Below are positions 37,210 to 49,251 of a DNA stretch of 64,000 bases, in pieces (positions within the stretch are counted from its first letter, which is position 1; each line of letters begins with the position of its first letter). Source of the stretch: Ziziphus jujuba. Lineage: Eukaryota > Streptophyta > Magnoliopsida > Rosales > Rhamnaceae. Both the position numbers and the translations under genes were made by a program. The DNA is taken from positions 25,685,001 to 25,749,000 of the forward strand of contig NC_083384.1 in NCBI RefSeq assembly GCF_031755915.1, given 5' to 3'. Under the pieces are notes generated by a model. That model was given only the letters and a program-made list of their open reading frames with translations. It made no database searches and was not told the origin of the DNA.

Positions 37210-37400
37210 GGGGTGGGCAAAATCCAATCCAACCCGTTCAATCCGTCCAATCCAATCCATTTTTAACGGTTTGGATTGGATTTTTACATCAATTGGATTG
37301 GATTGGGTTCAAAATATTATAAATTGTATGGATTGAATTGGTTATGGATTGGAAATATAAATCCAATCCAATCCAATCCAATCCAAATAATATATTATAT
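37210..37400. mobile_element. Possible hAT-type non-autonomous fragment with ATCCA repeats
   Basis: Copy D diverges from its relatives at AGGGGTGGGCAAAATCCAATCC. GGGGTGGGCAAA is a common start of plant hAT-related MITEs. It is followed by imperfect (ATCCA)n and its reverse (TGGAT)n, giving a partly palindromic tract up to about 37386. No matching inverted end was found, so this is a fragment at best. Confidence 0.4.
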
Positions 37401-37518
37401 AACTAAAAAATTATATATTTTTTATTTTTTTCATTTTTATATATTAATTTTAGAATATTTTTTTCATTTTTATATATTAGTTTTTAAATTTTTTTTCCAT
37501 TTTTTATATTGATTTTTA

Positions 37519-37519
37519 A

Positions 37520-37545
<26 letters not shown>
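37519..37545. repeat. (TA)n microsatellite
   Basis: TA run followed by a T-rich stretch, in the DNA inserted in LTR copy D. Further TA tracts lie at 38300-38480. Confidence 0.85.
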
Positions 37546-37550
<5 letters not shown>

Positions 37551-39626
37551 TTCTTTTACATCCCCATATCCCAAATCCTAAATCAAATTGTTAGTTGTAA
37601 TGCTAAACTAAACATTTACCTTTGTTGCCGCCCACCACCAGTCCATCACCATAATATATATATATTTTTTACATCCCCATCATATATATATCTACATATA
37701 TTGTATCCAATTGTTACTTATATATATATATATATAAATGTTTAAATATAATTTATTGCTAATTTTATTGTTTTGATCTTTGTAGAGCTTACATAATCAA
37801 CTAAAATTAGTGAATCTGTCAACGTTGATTGACTTATGATTTACCAAAGTTTTAAAGTTTAAAAAAAAAGGAATTATGCATTGATTCTTGAGTGAATGAA
37901 TTTTGACGAATGTATTATTTTATATATATATTTATATTCAATCTTTTAGCAAGTATGTACACATTCATATATGTATATATATACACCTATATATATACAT
38001 ATGTAAAGATTCTATGGTGCGCACATATATTTATATTCAATCTTTTAGAAAGTATGTACACATTCAATATGTATATATACACACCTATATATATACATAT
38101 GTAAAGATTCTAAGGTGTGGACGTCCACATATTTTTATCGTGCGGACGTTCGGGTTTGTGTGATAATATTGATGATGGTTTCTTCAAAAATCATCGTCTT
38201 TGTGGATGTCCATATGATAAAAATGTCCGGATGTTAGCACTATAGACCGACTTTATATGTATACACACAAGTATGTATATATGTATTCATCTATATTGAC
38301 ACATATATATATATATATATATTCATCTTTTTAAATATATACATACAAACATTTCAGAAGCATATTTTTAATAAGTATAATTGTTCTCATATAGACTTTC
38401 ATATGTATATACATACAAGAGCTTTCAAAAAATATATATTCAACAAATATATATATATATATATATATATTTACACATATATACATATATGTATATATAT
38501 AAATATACACATTTATATACATAATATATGTATTTGTAAACATACACACACAAATATATCTAAACATAGATATATATTCAATTTCCTATTAAATACAAAA
38601 ATTCACTCAAAAATGACAATTTTCTAAATATACCACCAAAATTCATAAATAGGGTACCAATTGAAAGTTAAAAGGATGAGAAACATTAAACTAGCCTTCA
38701 TTGGGCTCAATGTTATCGGCGTTAGCTAGAAAATGGTCGGAAAGTTTCAGCCAAGATCCCCTCCAATGTATCTCACAAATGGTTTAGAATTTGGACAAAT
38801 TGAGGCTATCTTTGTGGTCAGGGGTCAAAAACTAAAGGGAGGGATTGAGCTTACAACCGGACACATGCAAACAGGAAGTCTCCAACCATCAACATTACAC
38901 CATCAATAACGGTGCGTCCACTAGCCAAACGATTAGAAACGCGGCCACCGGCATTGCCATACCATGGACTCCCATGCTGACCAATGCGTGTGGCCAACCG
39001 GCGGCAAGGACACGACCAATCAATCTGTCAACAAAAGGGGGGGGGGGGCAGAGAGAGGATTTTTTCCTTTTGCATGTAAGGGAGGAAGAAAAGTTCGGGT
39101 AGGGAAATGAAAAGGAAAAAGAAAAGAAAAAGAATAAGAAAAATAAATTTTTATGTAATGATGACACATGGCCTTCTCATGTTGTGTCACATGACATTTT
39201 CTAAATGTGACATGTGGCACCTTCCAACTTGTGTTCATTAACTACTAAAGTTAGTTTCGAGAAAGATAGGTCTAACTTTACAGACTCATAACATTTCAAC
39301 CGTAGGTCCAAATTAAACCTGTCATTAGTTTACGGACTCATATCGATGAGCATTATTACATAATACATTAGTTAACATCGAAACCCATATAGATAAAAAG
39401 TCAACTTTATACTCACCAATCAATCTGAATCGCATCTTGTTTTGACCATAACTTTCTACTCTACAAACTCATGTAGACAAGTACTTCGCCAGGTACCTCA
39501 ATCAATGTAAAATTGCTCTCACAATAAAAAGTTAACTGTGGAACCCACTTGGCCAATCCCAATCAACTTGGGTCAAACTTGGTTAAAAATTAAAATTTAG
39601 GAATTTTTTCGGGTTAGGGTACTACA

Positions 39627-40400
39627 AATGCTGTGTCAGAAGCATGATCACATAGTAACTTCCGCCCATAATGCTATTATGATGGTGGGTCACCGGGTGT
39701 GAAGTCAGCTAGGCTTTTGATGTAGCATTCATTTAGACCATTCGAAGTTTCATTATTTCTATTAGGGATACTAAATGCTCTATGAGAGGACAAAGCTATC
39801 AAGGTGGTTTCCTAGTCTTGAATCATAAATGCATATATAATAATAATGATTTAGACACCATGAAGGCATTCAAATTTGATTTTCCCATAAGACTAAAATT
39901 TGTCAAGCATTGTGGCAATCAGCAACTTTGAATTCATCGAAGTGTTGATTGGCTGATCCACTGAATGAAATTTTACAAAGATTATGCAGAAAATTATCCA
40001 ACAAGAATCACCTTAAAATTCTACCTCTAGCCCTAGATATGCTCAAATAGTAACAACTATGCATAATTTCCACGTCTTCTAGAATGAGTTCAAACTAATG
40101 GTAAAGATCTCGTCCTCAAATCTTCAAAATGCATCTCCAAGCCCTTAGAAAATTATGTCTAATTGATCTCTATAAACTTGAACTCTCTAAGTTCCATAAA
40201 ATGTAACTATCCAAAATTTAGCTAAAGCATCCAATTTTAATATAAAAACTCCACCGTTTAGTCTTATTACTTGAAAATAAGACAAATATGAAATCATAGA
40301 TTTTTATTTAAGATAATAATAAATTACTAAGAAAATAGTGAATAATAAATATGAAAATAATCGATAAACTAGACATATTTATGCCTAACACAAATGCTCC
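39627..40400 (-). other. Non-coding stretch, possibly part of an LTR starting at 40390
   Basis: On the minus strand TGTTAGGCATAAATATG begins at 40390, the same start as at 2272. Upstream of it the gypsy-1 frame reads IDFAIGNDGAF, the linker between RNase H and integrase, and then loses similarity. An LTR of the 1-2272 family may therefore have inserted here. I could not find its other end or a target duplication. Confidence 0.35.
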
Positions 40401-41650
40401 ATCATTTCCAATGGCAAAATCTATCTTAATACCCTGGTCAACTTCACTTGTAATCTTCGTCTATTAGAGGTCCGCAAGCTGAGCCTTGTGGAAATGTTAA
40501 TAAGCATTGGTTGTACCCAAAAGTTAACAAAAGTGCTCCTGAAGAATAAATAAGTTCAAATCATAGGTAGGATAGTCCAAGTTATGTTTCTTTCACTGCG
40601 TTACAGCATAAGCAACTGTCTTACCATGCTTTTCTCACTAGACAACTCAAACCTTGATAGGAAGCATCACTATATATTACTACCCTTCATTGCCTTCAAG
40701 TAAGGTCAAAACAAAAGCTAAAGTTAACCTTTATTAAAATCATTAGAGGATCTGTTTACATCTTTCATTCCATTCAAACTTGATCCATCTCTTAGTTGGA
40801 TAGTGAAGTGGTTTTGCAATATTAAAGAACCCTTCTACGAACTGGCAGTAAAATCTTGCTAGCTTATAAAACTCCTCATTTTAGTTATGATAGTGGGTCA
40901 TTCCGAATTTGATACTAGTTTCACTTTCTGAAGACCGATATAAATTTCATTAATAAAAGCTGCATGTCTAAGAAATTTCACTCGATCCAACTAAAACTCA
41001 TACTTTGCTAAACTTAGCATATAACTAGTGTTCTCTTAGGGCTTGCAACACCCAACTCAAGTGCATTGTATGCTCTAATTCACTTCTTGAGTACTCTAAA
41101 ATGTCATTTACATAGATAGTTACAAACTAGTATAGGAATGGATGGAGAACCCAGTTCATTAATTCCATGAACACTGTAGAGACATTGGTGAATGCAAAAG
41201 ATTTCATTAAAAACTAATAGCGCCTATATCAGTTGCTAAATTCCATTTTAGGAATATTTGATCCCTTTATCCTCAACCTATATTACCATAACCTAAGTCA
41301 AAATTGAATATAGGATTGCTCTAAAATTGATTGAACATGTCATTAATTGAAGTTAAAAGGTATTTATATACGTAGCAACTTGTTTAATTACTTGCAATCT
41401 ACATAAAGCTTTAGATGACAACTTTCTCTTTCACACTAGTGCTCCCCAGAGTGAGACAATTAAACCTTTTATTTACTTAATCTTATAACTAAGTTTTCAA
41501 CTCTTGCAACTCTATTAGGCTATCCATATAAGGTGATAATGAAATAGAAGCTATACTTGGAATTAGATCAATTGCAAAATCTATTTTTGTTTCTTGAGGC
41601 AAACCTAGAAGCTCTTTAGGAAACACATCTGAAAGTGTTTCACAACTAGT
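40401..41650 (-). pseudogene. gypsy-1 reverse transcriptase and RNase H remnant
   Basis: Minus-strand reading from about 41640 gives SDVFPKELLGLP and KIDFAIDLIPSIASISLSPY followed by LIELQEL. These are the 'DVFPEELPGLPP...EFxIDLxPGTxPISxxPYRMxPxELxELK' entry to chromovirus RT. Further on come a degraded palm, YEFLVMSFAFTNVSTVFMEL (position of 'YEFxVMPFGLTNAPxxFMDL') and VNDILEYS (position of the catalytic 'DDILVYS', first Asp changed to Asn). RNase H follows as VIYSDASYQGLSC and AYAVTQ-KKHNLDY (40575-40690), then a linker IDFAIGNDG near 40405. Stops and frameshifts are frequent. Its integrase continuation lies 24 kb away at 15353-15985. Confidence 0.88.
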
Positions 41651-44600
41651 ACATTCTTTATCATTATTTCACTGACTTGGGTATCAACTATATGAGTAAA
41701 ATATTTAGTAAACCTCTTACAAAGTAAATTTCTTGCAATAATAATAAAGATCCTACATGTGAAAGGTTACTTAAAAATGTTTTCTCAAAAGATTGGCGCT
41801 TTAATCTATACACAACTAGCTACCCCACAACCTTTAAGGTTGCGTCTCTTGTGGATTGACAAAAATTGTGGATTGCTTTTGAAAGATTAAGTATGACGCG
41901 GTCATTCAATCCATTTCAAAACCTTTGTTCTTAGTAGTGTCATCAAGTATCATATAAGGACAATACTCTTATAACTTTCTTTTCTTGTACTTTGCCATCA
42001 TCATATAACCATGATTTAACCTTTCAATTCCCACCTTTTCATTACTTTGTATACTAAAAGGCAGAATTTATATTAAGGCACAATAGGAATGTGTCCAAGT
42101 ACGATGACTTACTGTCCTCTCAATCATCCTGATTTTTTGAGCATTTCCTTTTACTGTAAAACTAGTTATTCTGAGTTTTCTTTTCACATGGGCAATCCAT
42201 GCCCTCATCCAAGACAATCTCCACATCTATTAGTCAAGATAAGGCTACTGTAGAGTCCACAAAACCATTATATTCACTGCACCAAATATTTGGGCCCATT
42301 AATAGAAGGACTAGAAAAACCATTTCTTTTAAAAGACTAAGCGAAGTCTCAACAATATTATCTCACAATTCCTATATAAATCAAAGTATTAAGAATGGTC
42401 TTAACTCTTTGAAATCGAGCTTAATTGTTAAAGCCTACCAAAGACCCATTATAGTGTATGCTTTCTATTATTTTTGTTGTAACCATAGGAGTTTACTTCC
42501 ACTCTCAGTTCCATTGTATGAACCAAATACCATCCTATGTTTTTGGTAATTAACTTGTTGCTTATGCAATTTAAACATTATAGGGGAAAAGGAAGATGGA
42601 AAGGTGGAGCTTTTACAAGGAAAAATCAATCCTCATGAATCTCTATCATTGGATAGTAAAGAATTTGCAAAGTTCAAATATCAATTATTACTATTAATAG
42701 GTAGAGAAGCTTTTTGATAGAATTAACATTTACCAGACTCTCCACAGTCCTCTCTTCCACTGCATCACACATCATCATGAAGACAAGCAGTCATTTGACC
42801 TCTCCATATTGAGTGATCATTTTCTATATTGATTCGTACAACAAAGAGGCTTCATGCCATAAGTATTGTAGAAAATAAAGTGTTGCGCTCTTGAATCACA
42901 ATATTTATTCCCTTTGTGATTTATGCATCAGAATATGTTAACTTAAGTTTCCATTGCTAGAGGTTGAGTTACCAGAGGATGTGAGGATACAAATAAAGAA
43001 AACTTCTATAATCCGTAATCTTTATCAAAGATAAATATGAGTTCATCTTATCCAATTGATTAGAGCTTTGTATTCCATAATGTTATTTAAAATACCATTT
43101 GATTATGATGTTTGAGTACTTATTTGTTTATTAACTTGGTGGGCATGAATGCCTTTGAAATCATTTTTTTAAACTAAATTAAATTTGTAAAATAATTTTC
43201 TTCTACAAAATTAATTATTTGCTTTCAATTTTTCTTTCATCGATTTTTTGTTTACTTATGCTAAAACGTTGCTCTCAGACAGCCTATGGTAGTTAGAAAA
43301 TCATATTACCCTAGCATTAGGCCCTCTATTTAAGTTATAGGAAGTTCGCCTAATTATATTAAGTTGATGCATACATACACTAAACTCTCATGTCTAGGGA
43401 TGCTTCATAACTAGAAACAATTCAAGCATTACTAAATGATAAAATTTTCTTGAAATGAGTCACCAGGAATTGAGCATAAGTCCATAAAGCATGTGCATAT
43501 TAAGCCAAGAAAGATACACTACCAAATATATGTCATAAATTCAAAATAATTTCATTTAAAGTCTACCATGTCTTCCTTTGGGAGTGTGGGGAAGTGGGAC
43601 AAGCTATTCTTTAAGTAATCTATAAAAGCTTGGGTTTACACAAACTAGAAAGTCATAAAATTACTTAAGCTTATGGTGTGGAATTTGCATATGTTTTAGA
43701 CCCCAAAACATACTATTTGGCAGCTAACTTATCTTAATTCATGCCTACAATTTTTTATTATATATATAACCATGACTTACGTTTTCTTGGTGGGTAATTA
43801 GACAATTCAATCTTAGGTTCATCATTAAAAGTTGGATCAAGATTTATTTATTGTGGATCAGGTACTTCTCCAACCATTTTTACTAAATTGTTAGTTTTCT
43901 TGTTGAGGCATAAGGATGTCTTTGAATAAATGCTTCATCTTCAAATAAAAACGATGGTTTCTAATGAAGTTTCTTGTTTTAAGCATGCTGCTAATGAGAA
44001 ATATAATTTTGAGTGTTTGTCACAATCAACCATCTTAAACGTACAACCTTGGTTTCAGTGAGCCATAACCTTTTCTTTGTCACCTTTATTTTGAAATTCA
44101 TGAATTGCTCAGAATAGAAGGTGATTAAATTATTGTAAATTTGCTTCCAATGTAGTTGAGGCATAAGAAATTGTATGTTAATGCACTTCTATCTTAATAA
44201 CTGATTCAGTTTTGTTGCATTCTAGGAATGCATATGTTGGTGGTGCTAATGTGCAACTCCATTCTAAGCAAGTTTATCTGATCTGGTAGTCCATGAGAGA
44301 TAAGACACGACTCGCAATAATTGAGGTTTTAATTTTAATTTCAATTTAGGTTGTAGTTTATTTAATATGTCCATTATCATATAGATATTGTCATTAGCAT
44401 ATAGAATTTTTTCCTGAAGTTATTTTTAGCTGATATTATTATTTTTAGCTAATTATTATAGTAGGTTGGTTTTCATTTGATTTTAATTATTATATTTTTT
44501 GGATTTCAGGTTTTTAAAGTCCCAAGATCAAGTTAAATGCAATATCATTAATCCACCACCATTATTGCTAGTAGCTGCACTTTCTATATAATTTTATTGT

Positions 44601-44760
44601 CTTTGTACACATTTAAATCATTGTTGTAATTAGACAATGGCAATTATTTTTTATATAATGACTATAGTTTTTATAAATATTATTTACAATTTTGGTATGT
44701 TATGCATTTTTGCATCGTTACTAATTAATAAATTTAATTTTTAAAAATTATAAATAACAA
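41651..44760. other. Degraded stretch, no gene recognised
   Basis: By position on the minus strand this should hold the gypsy-1 protease and Gag, but I see no motif strong enough to claim either. The plus-strand frame of 116 residues at 42199-42549 has no recognisable domain. AT content is high throughout. Confidence 0.45.
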
Positions 44761-45300
44761 AATAATTTGCTTTTAGAGACCAAATTGTGGTCGCCGAAAG
44801 TGTGTGCAAATTGGTTGCTAAATATGTGAGTATTTTAACGATCAAAATTTGGTTGCTAAATATAGAGGATCAGTAATCACAAATTGGTGATTAAAAATAT
44901 TTTTGAATATGTAAGGACCATAAGTGACTAATATGATGGTCACTGCAAGTGATTTTAGTGACCCAAATGTTTGGTCTCAAAAAATTATTTATCAGTGACC
45001 TTGACATTTGCCTGTAACAACCATAACATTGGCCACTTATATGATTTTAGGTTACCAAATGTTGATAAATGATTTTTTTTTTCAGACTTTTGGAGATTAA
45101 AATGCGGTCACTGAAAACTCAAAATTTGGTGGTTGAAGGTTTTGAGTTTAGCAACCAAACTTTGTTTAGTTATTGAAAATAATTAGTAACCATCAAACGA
45201 CCCTTTTTGTCATTGATTCTCTTTAGCAGCCAAAAAGGCAACTTTTTCCGACCAAAAGAGTGGTCACTAAACATGATTTTTTTTTGTTTTTTTATTAGTG
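44760..45300. mobile_element. Right end of a second CACTA-like element
   Basis: Dense variants of TTGGTCACTAAA / GTGACC / TTGGTTGCTAAA in both orientations fill 44770-45280, as in CACTA subterminal arrays of the 'ATTTAGTGACC' type. The sequence ends TTTTTTTATTAGTG at 45300; reverse-complemented this is CACTAATAAAAAAAC. The following bases are CAT. I found no convincing matching left end, so its extent and target duplication are unknown. Confidence 0.6.
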
Positions 45301-45712
45301 CATATTTTATGTAAAAGATACATTATTTTAAAGCAAAAGGTAGTCACAAGCTATTTATGGGGCTCATGGTTAGGAAATTGTTTGGTTGACAAAAACTTTA
45401 GAATATGGGCTTGATTTAATTTATTTTATCATAAAAGTGACCCACTTGTTAGGTTTTTAACTTAACGATGATAAAATAAACTAAATCAAGCTAAGAATGG
45501 CCATATATTTACCTTACTGTAAGGAGCCATGCCTTAATCTTTATTTACCGTAAACTTAAATTCATGCTTGGGTCATCTTGTCTTAGATAAGCCCATCTCT
45601 TTGAAAATTTTTCTTGTCAAGTCCTTCGTTTAGTCCATTTATTAGGTCCAAGTCCTTGGCCCATCTCGGAAAGCTCTTTTTATTACTATTTTATTGCATT
45701 TTCATTATTTTA

Positions 45713-45745
<33 letters not shown>

Positions 45746-48047
45746 TTGTTTAGCTTTTGCATAAATGTATATAAGTGTATATATACATAGTTTTTACATT
45801 AAAATGAGTTTGTTTATATATGACTTTTTTCTTGCATGAATTATTGTGCATTCTGTATTTTATATCACATCTGTACTTTCATCCAAATTTCAAAATGTAT
45901 AAATATACAGATTTATATAAATATTCTATGCATATTTAATATACAGTTTATCTACCAACCTACAATTTTGACTTCTTTTACGTATAAGAAAATATATTTT
46001 ATATGGATATTGAGATTTACAAAGAGAAAACCCTTTTCTCTTTAACCGAGGAAGGAAAACACTTTTACCTCCCCAAGAAAACCCTTGCCATCCATAATGT
46101 TACTGTAATTGATAGATGGAGAAAGCCCAAGGAACAAAGTACCATCTAGCACTTTTCCCCAGCTTAAATCCAGATAAAGGTATCAGGCCTATTCGGATGA
46201 CCATTTTCATGCATTAATCCCTCAGTTTTTATCCTTTTTGTTGCCAAATACAGAGGGCAAACCATCCCTACCATCCTATTCCTCTTTTAATCTCCATCAT
46301 TACCAAATTGATGGATAAAACAATTTATTTGTTAGAGGGTTTAGCTCTACTATTTACATGGGAAGCCTTTCCTTCAGCAAGGATTTTTCCCTTTCCCTTT
46401 GATCCTTTCTAGGTATCTGAAGCGAAGTCTAGCATAGACTTTGGTCATTCGAACAACCCCATAGACTTAGGAAACACTTTGTTTTTCATTCCTAAGTAAC
46501 TCATGCTTTTCTACATGGCCATAGTGTGTTAAATTACCATCCTTAATTAACTATTATAGAAAAGGCCATTCATGACTATATTTTAAAGTTTGCACCCCAT
46601 ATTTTTCTTAAACCATTTTCTACTATTTTGCGTGAGTATGGACATAACTTGACAAATTTTAGTGTCACATGAGCATTTATATGTAATAAAAATGAGTGAT
46701 ATATGTTTTTTTCCAAATATGTTTTGTTCTTCCAACACTCTTTGGTGAACTGGGTTGTAGATTATTTATTACTTTTTGTGTTTTTATCTACGTTTGTAAG
46801 TAACCAGGTAATCCTTGAAAACAATCCAAGGTGGAGGATATCTAATTTGGCTTTAACCACTCAAGAATCTAGGGGATTCAATTAAGGCATGTGGGAGGAC
46901 TATCCGTATAAACCTCTATATTTGAATGCACATGTGAAGTCCAAATCACAATTTTAAACCCCAACAATAGCTATACAACACGCAATTCATACAGCAAACA
47001 AGTAGAATATTTTAAGGGTTAAAATTTAAAAATCAATTATTGACAAAATTTGGATTTAGTAACATATTTGATTGAACAAATGGATTTAATACCATGCTAA
47101 AACTCTAATTATGCAAAGAATAACTTTGTAGGGATTTAGATGACCATAAAAGAATTTCTTAATTTCAATCCTTAAAGCAATTGAAGGGTTGGAAAAAAAA
47201 AAAAATCTCATCATAAAACATTAGGCCAACTTGATAGGAGTCTAATTGTGTGTATATATATCCACATGAGGAAATTATATGGTACGGATACCGGCATAGT
47301 TTTTCCATGCAGATATTCTTAATAGGCTACAACTTCTTTAAAATAATAATAATAATAATTGGGTTAAAACGGAATAAGGATAAATTTTATGTAGACTCCA
47401 TCAACTTTTCATAATTATACTTAAATCCCATGTTTTTGAAAAATTATCATTAATGTTCCTTTAATTTTTTATATTTATCAAAACAAATCTATTTATTAGG
47501 TTTTGCTAATTAATTTTAACAATTAAAGACCAAATACATTGTTAAAATTAGTATTTTATATTTGAGTAGCATTGTAAAAATAAAATATATGCCTTTAAGT
47601 GTTAAAATTGATAAGTAAAAATTGATCAATGGATATGTTTTGCTAGATATAGAAAATTAAAGGAAAATAAATGATGATTTAAAAAGCATACAATTTAAAT
47701 GTAATTAGTTAAAATTTAAATGACTCTAAAGGAAATTTTTCTAAGAAATAAAAGTAAAAAGCAAAAAAAAATAATAATAATAAATAACATATATATACAT
47801 ATGAGAGAGAGAAATAAATTGAGCACATTATATTTTTTGGGCCCACTATTGTTTTTCTAGTTAGTTATATTGTCATCTACTTTTGTCAAATATATGTAAA
47901 ATACAATAAAATTGCAAAAGTATACATGTGAAAGGACATAAAAGACTAAAGAAGCACAAAATAAGGGTAAAATAGTAAAATAATAAAAATTATTAAATAT
48001 AAAATGAAAATAGATCTAAGCCGAAACTTGTCTTCATTGATTTCATG
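45301..48047. other. AT-rich intergenic stretch with one hairpin and microsatellites
   Basis: No coding sequence recognised; frames at 45836-46045 and 46703-46885 lack motifs. Holds the inverted repeat at 45409-45492 and a TA tract at 45715-45737. Confidence 0.5.
45409..45492. repeat. Inverted repeat, ~24-bp arms, possible hairpin
   Basis: GCTTGATTTAATTTATTTTATCAT (arm 45409-45432) pairs with 45468-45492 with about one mismatch, loop about 35 bases. It could be the core of a small MITE; there is no evidence for expression. Confidence 0.7.
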
Positions 48048-49251
48048 CAACGTTCAAAATTTTGATATCGATAGAAATATCGAAAATTTAAAATATGAAA
48101 ATTTCTATGAATATATGATATCGATAAAAAATTGCAAAAAATAATTAAAATTTATTTAAAAATAAATTTTTTTTATTAAAACTTTAGAATTAGCTTATTT
48201 AATCAATCAATTATCAAATTAATTATAAAAATTATAAAAATATTAATCAGATATTATATTTTTCTTAATCAATTTAATTTATAGTAAGGGATAATAATCA
48301 TAAATAAATTATTATTAATAAGATATACAAAAAATATATATATTTGATAAAAATTATTTATTAATTAAGATAAAATAATTATTATAGTTATATTATATTT
48401 TATAAACATTATCTCAATACGTATAGAATTATTAGGTAATTGAAAATTGTTGGTTACTTTTACGTTCACATTTTGAGATACGAAATGTAAAAAATAATTA
48501 TTAACAGATATATCTCCTTGATAATATTTTATATAATTATTAATATATCAACTATAAGGATTTTATACTAAATATACTTGTTCTTAATGTTTAATATAAT
48601 ATATTCTATCATCTTTTTATTTTTAATTGTTTAATGTTATTAATTTAAATACTATCAATACCAATTATATGAACTATTGTATTCTATATTATTATTTTTC
48701 ATTCTTATATAATCTACTATTAATTTGTAATTATAGGATTTTAATGAATCTATCTGATACAAAATGTATAGTATATATATATATATATATAAATTATCAA
48801 CAAATAGAATCTATCAATGTTATTCAATTTAATTAACTTGTTTTATTTATATCATTAAATATTTGAAAGGAAAAAAAAAACTATCACTAAAATTAATTTG
48901 GTTAAATAATTTATTAAACGTCAATGATATCTATGAACTTTTTTATAAAAAAATTTTGAAAATTTTTTATAGATGTTTTCAAACTTTTCATAGAAATTTT
49001 GAAGTTTACATAAAAATTTCCAAACTTTCAATAGATATTATGGATTTTTTAACAAAATTGTTAAGAATTTGATATGAATATTTTGATAGAAATTTTCATA
49101 AAAATTTTGGCGAAATTTCAAAAATTTCTATAGATATTTTAGAAATTTTATCCGTTTCCATTTGCAATTTAAATTTATCATCGACCCCTTAAAAAAAAAA
49201 ACCAAAATGTTGGAGAAATTGTGATGGAAATTTTAGATATTTAAAACCCTG
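48048..49251. mobile_element. Possible 1.2-kb hAT-like non-autonomous element
   Basis: Left edge CAACGTTCAAAATTTTGATATC; right edge reverse-complemented CAGGGTTTTAAATATC. These are imperfect inverted ends of the 'CAGGGTT.AAA' type. Flanking octamers ATTTCATG and GTCTCATA agree at 5 of 8 positions. The interior is a degenerate mixture of GAAATTTC-like and ATATCGATA motifs in both orientations. No coding capacity. The call is tentative. Confidence 0.4.

Larger units (their letters stand above)
36126..39626 (-). mobile_element. LTR copy D of the ~3.8-kb family
   Basis: Starts TGTCAGGACCCATTTAGG and ends GGGTACTACA, the reverse complement of copy A with changes. TTA-type repeats (36550-36990), the minisatellite (about 36475-36555) and TA tracts match copy A. 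The segment matching A from about 5400 to 6620 is missing and about 0.69 kb of other DNA (37209-37900) takes its place, so the copy is 3501 bp. Flanks ATGGT and AATGC do not match, so no target duplication is seen. Confidence 0.82.

Noticed and set aside
40665..40680. CACTATATATTAC preceded by CAT, a possible left end for the CACTA element ending at 45300 (followed by CAT)
   Set aside because: On the minus strand these bases encode the RNase H block VIYSDAS of gypsy-1, so the match is chance.
42199..42549. 116-residue plus-strand frame
   Set aside because: No recognisable domain. It lies opposite the strand on which gypsy-1 protease would be expected, so a chance frame is more likely.
43512..43527. 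CACTACCAAATATA as another possible CACTA left end
   Set aside because: The preceding bases ATA do not match CAT, and no subterminal repeats follow it.
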